A stretch of 64,000 nt of DNA from the NCBI GenBank assembly GCA_017416685.1, contig JAFQBN010000002.1:62001-126000 (forward strand). The letters are read 5' to 3'. Below the pieces are notes generated by a model. That model was not told the DNA's origin. It saw nothing but the letters and a program-made list of their open reading frames with translations, and searched no databases. The translations under genes and the position numbers were made by a program. This DNA is from Oscillospiraceae bacterium (GTDB taxonomy: Bacteria > Bacillota > Clostridia > Oscillospirales > Oscillospiraceae). This document shows positions 61,851 to 64,000 of this stretch, in pieces. The first letter of the stretch is position 1; each line of letters begins with the position of its first letter.

Positions 61851-64000
61851 TTACTTTTTCTCAACGGTAAAATTCATCAGGATCTGCGCGATCTGGGCGC
61901 GGGTCGCTTGCTCGGTTGCATTGGTGAACGGCACGTTGCTCAGGATACCCTTGGCAGTACACCAGCGCAGAGCGTTGGCTGCCCAGTCGCTGTAGCTGCC
62001 CATATTTTTCAGCGTGCCGGCGGCGTTCGGGTTGCCCGCGTAGTTCCACAGGATGACCGCCGCCTGCTCGATGGTCACGGCATCCTCCGGCTTGAACAGG
62101 CCGCTGCCAAAGCCGCTGACAACGCCTCGCTTGCTGCCCCAGGTCACCGCGTTGTTGAACCACTGCCCGGCGGAAACATCCTTGAACGAATGCTTTGCGC
62201 CGTTCAGGGCAGGTTTGCCCTCTTTATTGAACAGAACCTGCACCACCATGGCGCGGTTCAGGGTATCGTTGGGACCAAACCTGTCGGCGCTGTAGCCGCT
62301 CATGAGACCGCTTTTCACTACATAGTTCACTGCGTCGGCATACCAGGCATCGGCGGCCACGTCCGACATGACCGGCTTCCAATGGGCGTAAACTGTCACG
62401 TCAAAGGGTGCATTGTACCGCATTTGGCCGTGGATAAGGCTGCCCCCCTCCGCCTTTCCGTACCAGCCGTCAAAGATGTATCCGGCTCGGGTGGGAACAG
62501 GCATATCGCCAATGATGGTATCGAAGACCATGGCACGGCTCTTTTCCGCGCAGGTGCCGCCATTGGCGTTGAAGATCAGGTTATAGGTTTTGGGTGTCCA
62601 GTGGGCATACAGGGTCAAATTGACCGTCGCATTGTAGGTGGCGTAATCGTTGACCCGGGAACCGCCCTCCTTTTGTGTGTACCAGCCGTTGAAGGTATAG
62701 CCCTCCCAAATGGGAACGGGCAGCACGCCGATGGTGGTGGTGTACGGAATTTTACGTACCTGCTTTTCCACCGGTGCGCCGTTGGGATCAAGTGTCAGCT
62801 CGTACAGTACGACCTCCTGCTTGGGTTCTTCCGTCGCAGGTGGAGGGGTAACCGGTGTGGGGCCGTTAGTAGTGAATCCGGTCCTTCCCCCTTCGTGGGT
62901 CACGCCGTCCACCACAGCGTAGAATTGGTACATATAGTCTGTTCCGGGCGTCAGGGTCAGGCCCAGTTCACTTTGAATGTCATACCAGGCGTGGAAGCTG
63001 GTCAGGGATGCCCCCACGTTGGTCACCGCTTCGCGGTGGTCCTTCAGCAGGGTGCCGTCACTGCTGAAAATGCGCAGACCGCAGGCGGTAACGTTGCTGC
63101 CCGCAGGCTTTTGGATGTTTGCCACGAGGGTGGCCGTGGTCTCGCCGATAACGCGCTTGGCTAAATAGGCGGGGTCCGTAGGACTCTGCACGAACACCCA
63201 GCTTGAACTGGAAGAGGTCCCTCCCCCACTGCTGCTGCCGGAGGAAGAACCGCCGCCGCCAACCATCTCAGTATCGTTCAGGCTCTCGCCCGTCTCCTCC
63301 GGGGTGTAGTCCGGCTCCACAACGCGGCTGCCGGTCAGGTTGTTGTCAAGGATATAGCCGGGAACGAAACCCACGGTGTCTTTGTACCGGACGGCGCGCC
63401 AGTTGGGATCGTACTGGGAAATTTCGTCGGGATAGTAGGTGAACTCCGCATTGGCCGGGATATGGCCTACCGTACCGTGATCCCAACTCGGGCAGTACCA
63501 TATATCCGTTTCAACGGAAAGCTTGACTTTTTGATGGGTCGTTTCGACGTAGCCCTGCCAGATCCAGCCGCCGTTCCAGCGGTCATCGTAAATGCGGTAC
63601 CACTCTTTACCGTGGCCGTTGACCACTTTGGCATCCACGGTTATTTCTCCTGTGTAGGTCATGAACCTCGGGGACTTGCCGTAAGCGGCAAAGTGTATCT
63701 TCGCGTGATCTACTTTCAGGGTCGTGGGCCCTGTCCAAACGGCGTAATAGTAGCCAACATCCTTTCCGTCTTTATACGCGTAGCAATAGGGGCAGAACCC
63801 CTCGGAGTTCCAGCGATGGGTGTGGGCAGTCAGATACTCCCCGCTGAGCCACTCACCGCTGGCAAGCTGATACCAGGTGTTGCCTCGGGCGTTGACGAAG
63901 CTGCCCCGGACGTACACCGTCTGGCCGGCTTTGTAGCGGTTGCCCACGGGGGCCTCCTTGTAAGGGGCGTCAAAGTGACCGGGTGCGGAGGTCTTGTCGG
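61851..64000 (-). CDS. SLH surface protein with InlB-type repeats (5' end outside window)
   Basis: A long surface protein read on the - strand. The frame stays open past the GTG at 63947 to the window edge, so the N-terminus is missing. In order, from the N-terminal side: an SH3-like region (about 63990-63400), a Gly/Ser linker (about 63260-63200), a fibronectin-like region, two InlB B-type repeats (about 62800-62370; YTFNGWYT and YIFDGWYG with AHW ends) and three S-layer-homology domains (62365-61855), which in other species attach to cell-wall polymer. It also has a CPYCY pair near 63790. The function is probably adhesion or cell-surface structure. Confidence 0.85.
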   Translation of the reverse strand, partial: DKTSAPGHFDAPYKEAPVGNRYKAGQTVYVRGSFVNARGNTWYQLASGEWLSGEYLTAHTHRWNSEGFCPYCYAYKDGKDVGYYYAVWTGPTTLKVDHAKIHFAAYGKSPRFMTYTGEITVDAKVVNGHGKEWYRIYDDRWNGGWIWQGYVETTHQKVKLSVETDIWYCPSWDHGTVGHIPANAEFTYYPDEISQYDPNWRAVRYKDTVGFVPGYILDNNLTGSRVVEPDYTPEETGESLNDTEMVGGGGSSSGSSSGGGTSSSSSWVFVQSPTDPAYLAKRVIGETTATLVANIQKPAGSNVTACGLRIFSSDGTLLKDHREAVTNVGASLTSFHAWYDIQSELGLTLTPGTDYMYQFYAVVDGVTHEGGRTGFTTNGPTPVTPPPATEEPKQEVVLYELTLDPNGAPVEKQVRKIPYTTTIGVLPVPIWEGYTFNGWYTQKEGGSRVNDYATYNATVNLTLYAHWTPKTYNLIFNANGGTCAEKSRAMVFDTIIGDMPVPTRAGYIFDGWYGKAEGGSLIHGQMRYNAPFDVTVYAHWKPVMSDVAADAWYADAVNYVVKSGLMSGYSADRFGPNDTLNRAMVVQVLFNKEGKPALNGAKHSFKDVSAGQWFNNAVTWGSKRGVVSGFGSGLFKPEDAVTIEQAAVILWNYAGNPNAAGTLKNMGSYSDWAANALRWCTAKGILSNVPFTNATEQATRAQIAQILMNFTVEKK

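Noticed and set aside
61908-63164. A 418-codon open frame on the + strand
   Set aside because: It lies opposite the SLH gene, whose InlB and SLH motifs are clear on the - strand.
1-64000. CRISPR array, rRNA or tRNA genes, IS elements
   Set aside because: I saw no regularly spaced repeats, no cloverleaf or rRNA-like stretch, and no transposase or paired terminal repeats.

Overview
The window is a chromosomal segment of a GC-rich, endospore-forming member of the Clostridia, most likely an Oscillospirales-type gut anaerobe. The evidence is the spore gene set (spoVM, a SipL-type DUF3794/LysM protein, spoIVA, cwlD, cotJ genes, ytfJ/gerW, a DacF-like carboxypeptidase, a YlmC-type PRC-barrel protein), the IspH-ribosomal protein S1 fusion typical of Clostridia, and Firmicutes gene order around yicC-remA-gmk-rpoZ-priA-def-fmt-rsmB-rlmN-prpC-prkC-rsgA-spoVM. 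I saw no rRNA, tRNA, CRISPR array, IS element or prophage. Most genes lie on the + strand; xerC, radA, cwlD and the SLH protein lie on the - strand. The family assignments are from motifs read by eye, with no database search.

Layout. 1-900: the tail of an unknown gene, a YlmC protein, and rplS with a leader. 0.9-4.9 kb: an accessory cassette (SGNH esterase, alpha/beta hydrolase, two-domain acyltransferase, ECF S component, lactate racemase LarA) that sits between rplS and its usual neighbours rbgA-rnhB-yraN (4.9-6.8 kb). 6.9-9.1 kb: thrC and a phosphoesterase. 9.2-15.8 kb: protein quality control, namely trigger factor with an unusual Lys/Ala tail, clpP, clpX, lon, then ysxC. 15.9-20.3 kb: scpA-scpB-DUF2953-ytfJ, the D-Ala-D-Ala carboxypeptidase and a pseudouridine synthase. 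20.4-25.8 kb: a MurR/RpiR regulator, a flavoprotein, cmk, plsC and ispH-rpsA. 26-29.2 kb: CarD-like regulator, ispD, ispF, DUF3343 and a cysteine desulfurase-like enzyme. 29.3-35.4 kb: a probable long operon from cdaA-cdaR through an RseC-like protein, DUF5685 and a J-protein to yicC-remA-gmk-rpoZ. 35.5-45.4 kb: priA to rsgA. 45.4-48.7 kb: spoVM-sipL-spoIVA. 48.8-54.5 kb: aminotransferase, aldolase, M20 dipeptidase, NhaC antiporter and an amidase-domain protein. 54.6-57.9 kb (- strand): cwlD-radA and xerC. 58.2-61.8 kb: two thiolase-family genes, a CotJA-CotJB fusion and cotJC. 61.85-64 kb (- strand): an SLH surface protein that runs off the window.

How it fits together. Three spore-coat basement-layer genes sit side by side: spoVM, whose product in the model marks the curved forespore membrane; spoIVA, the coat ATPase; and sipL, the clostridial partner of SpoIVA. 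The spoVM gene is a 23-codon micro-ORF that automatic annotation easily misses. Upstream of spoIVA is a textbook sigma-E promoter, and weaker sigma-E-like -10 boxes precede the other two. Other points worth attention are a DUF5685 gene that appears to start at an ATC codon, an internal ribosome-binding site at the IspH/S1 junction, the histone-like tail of trigger factor, a thiolase-like protein that has lost its catalytic histidine, and a perfect 15-bp hairpin upstream of xerC.
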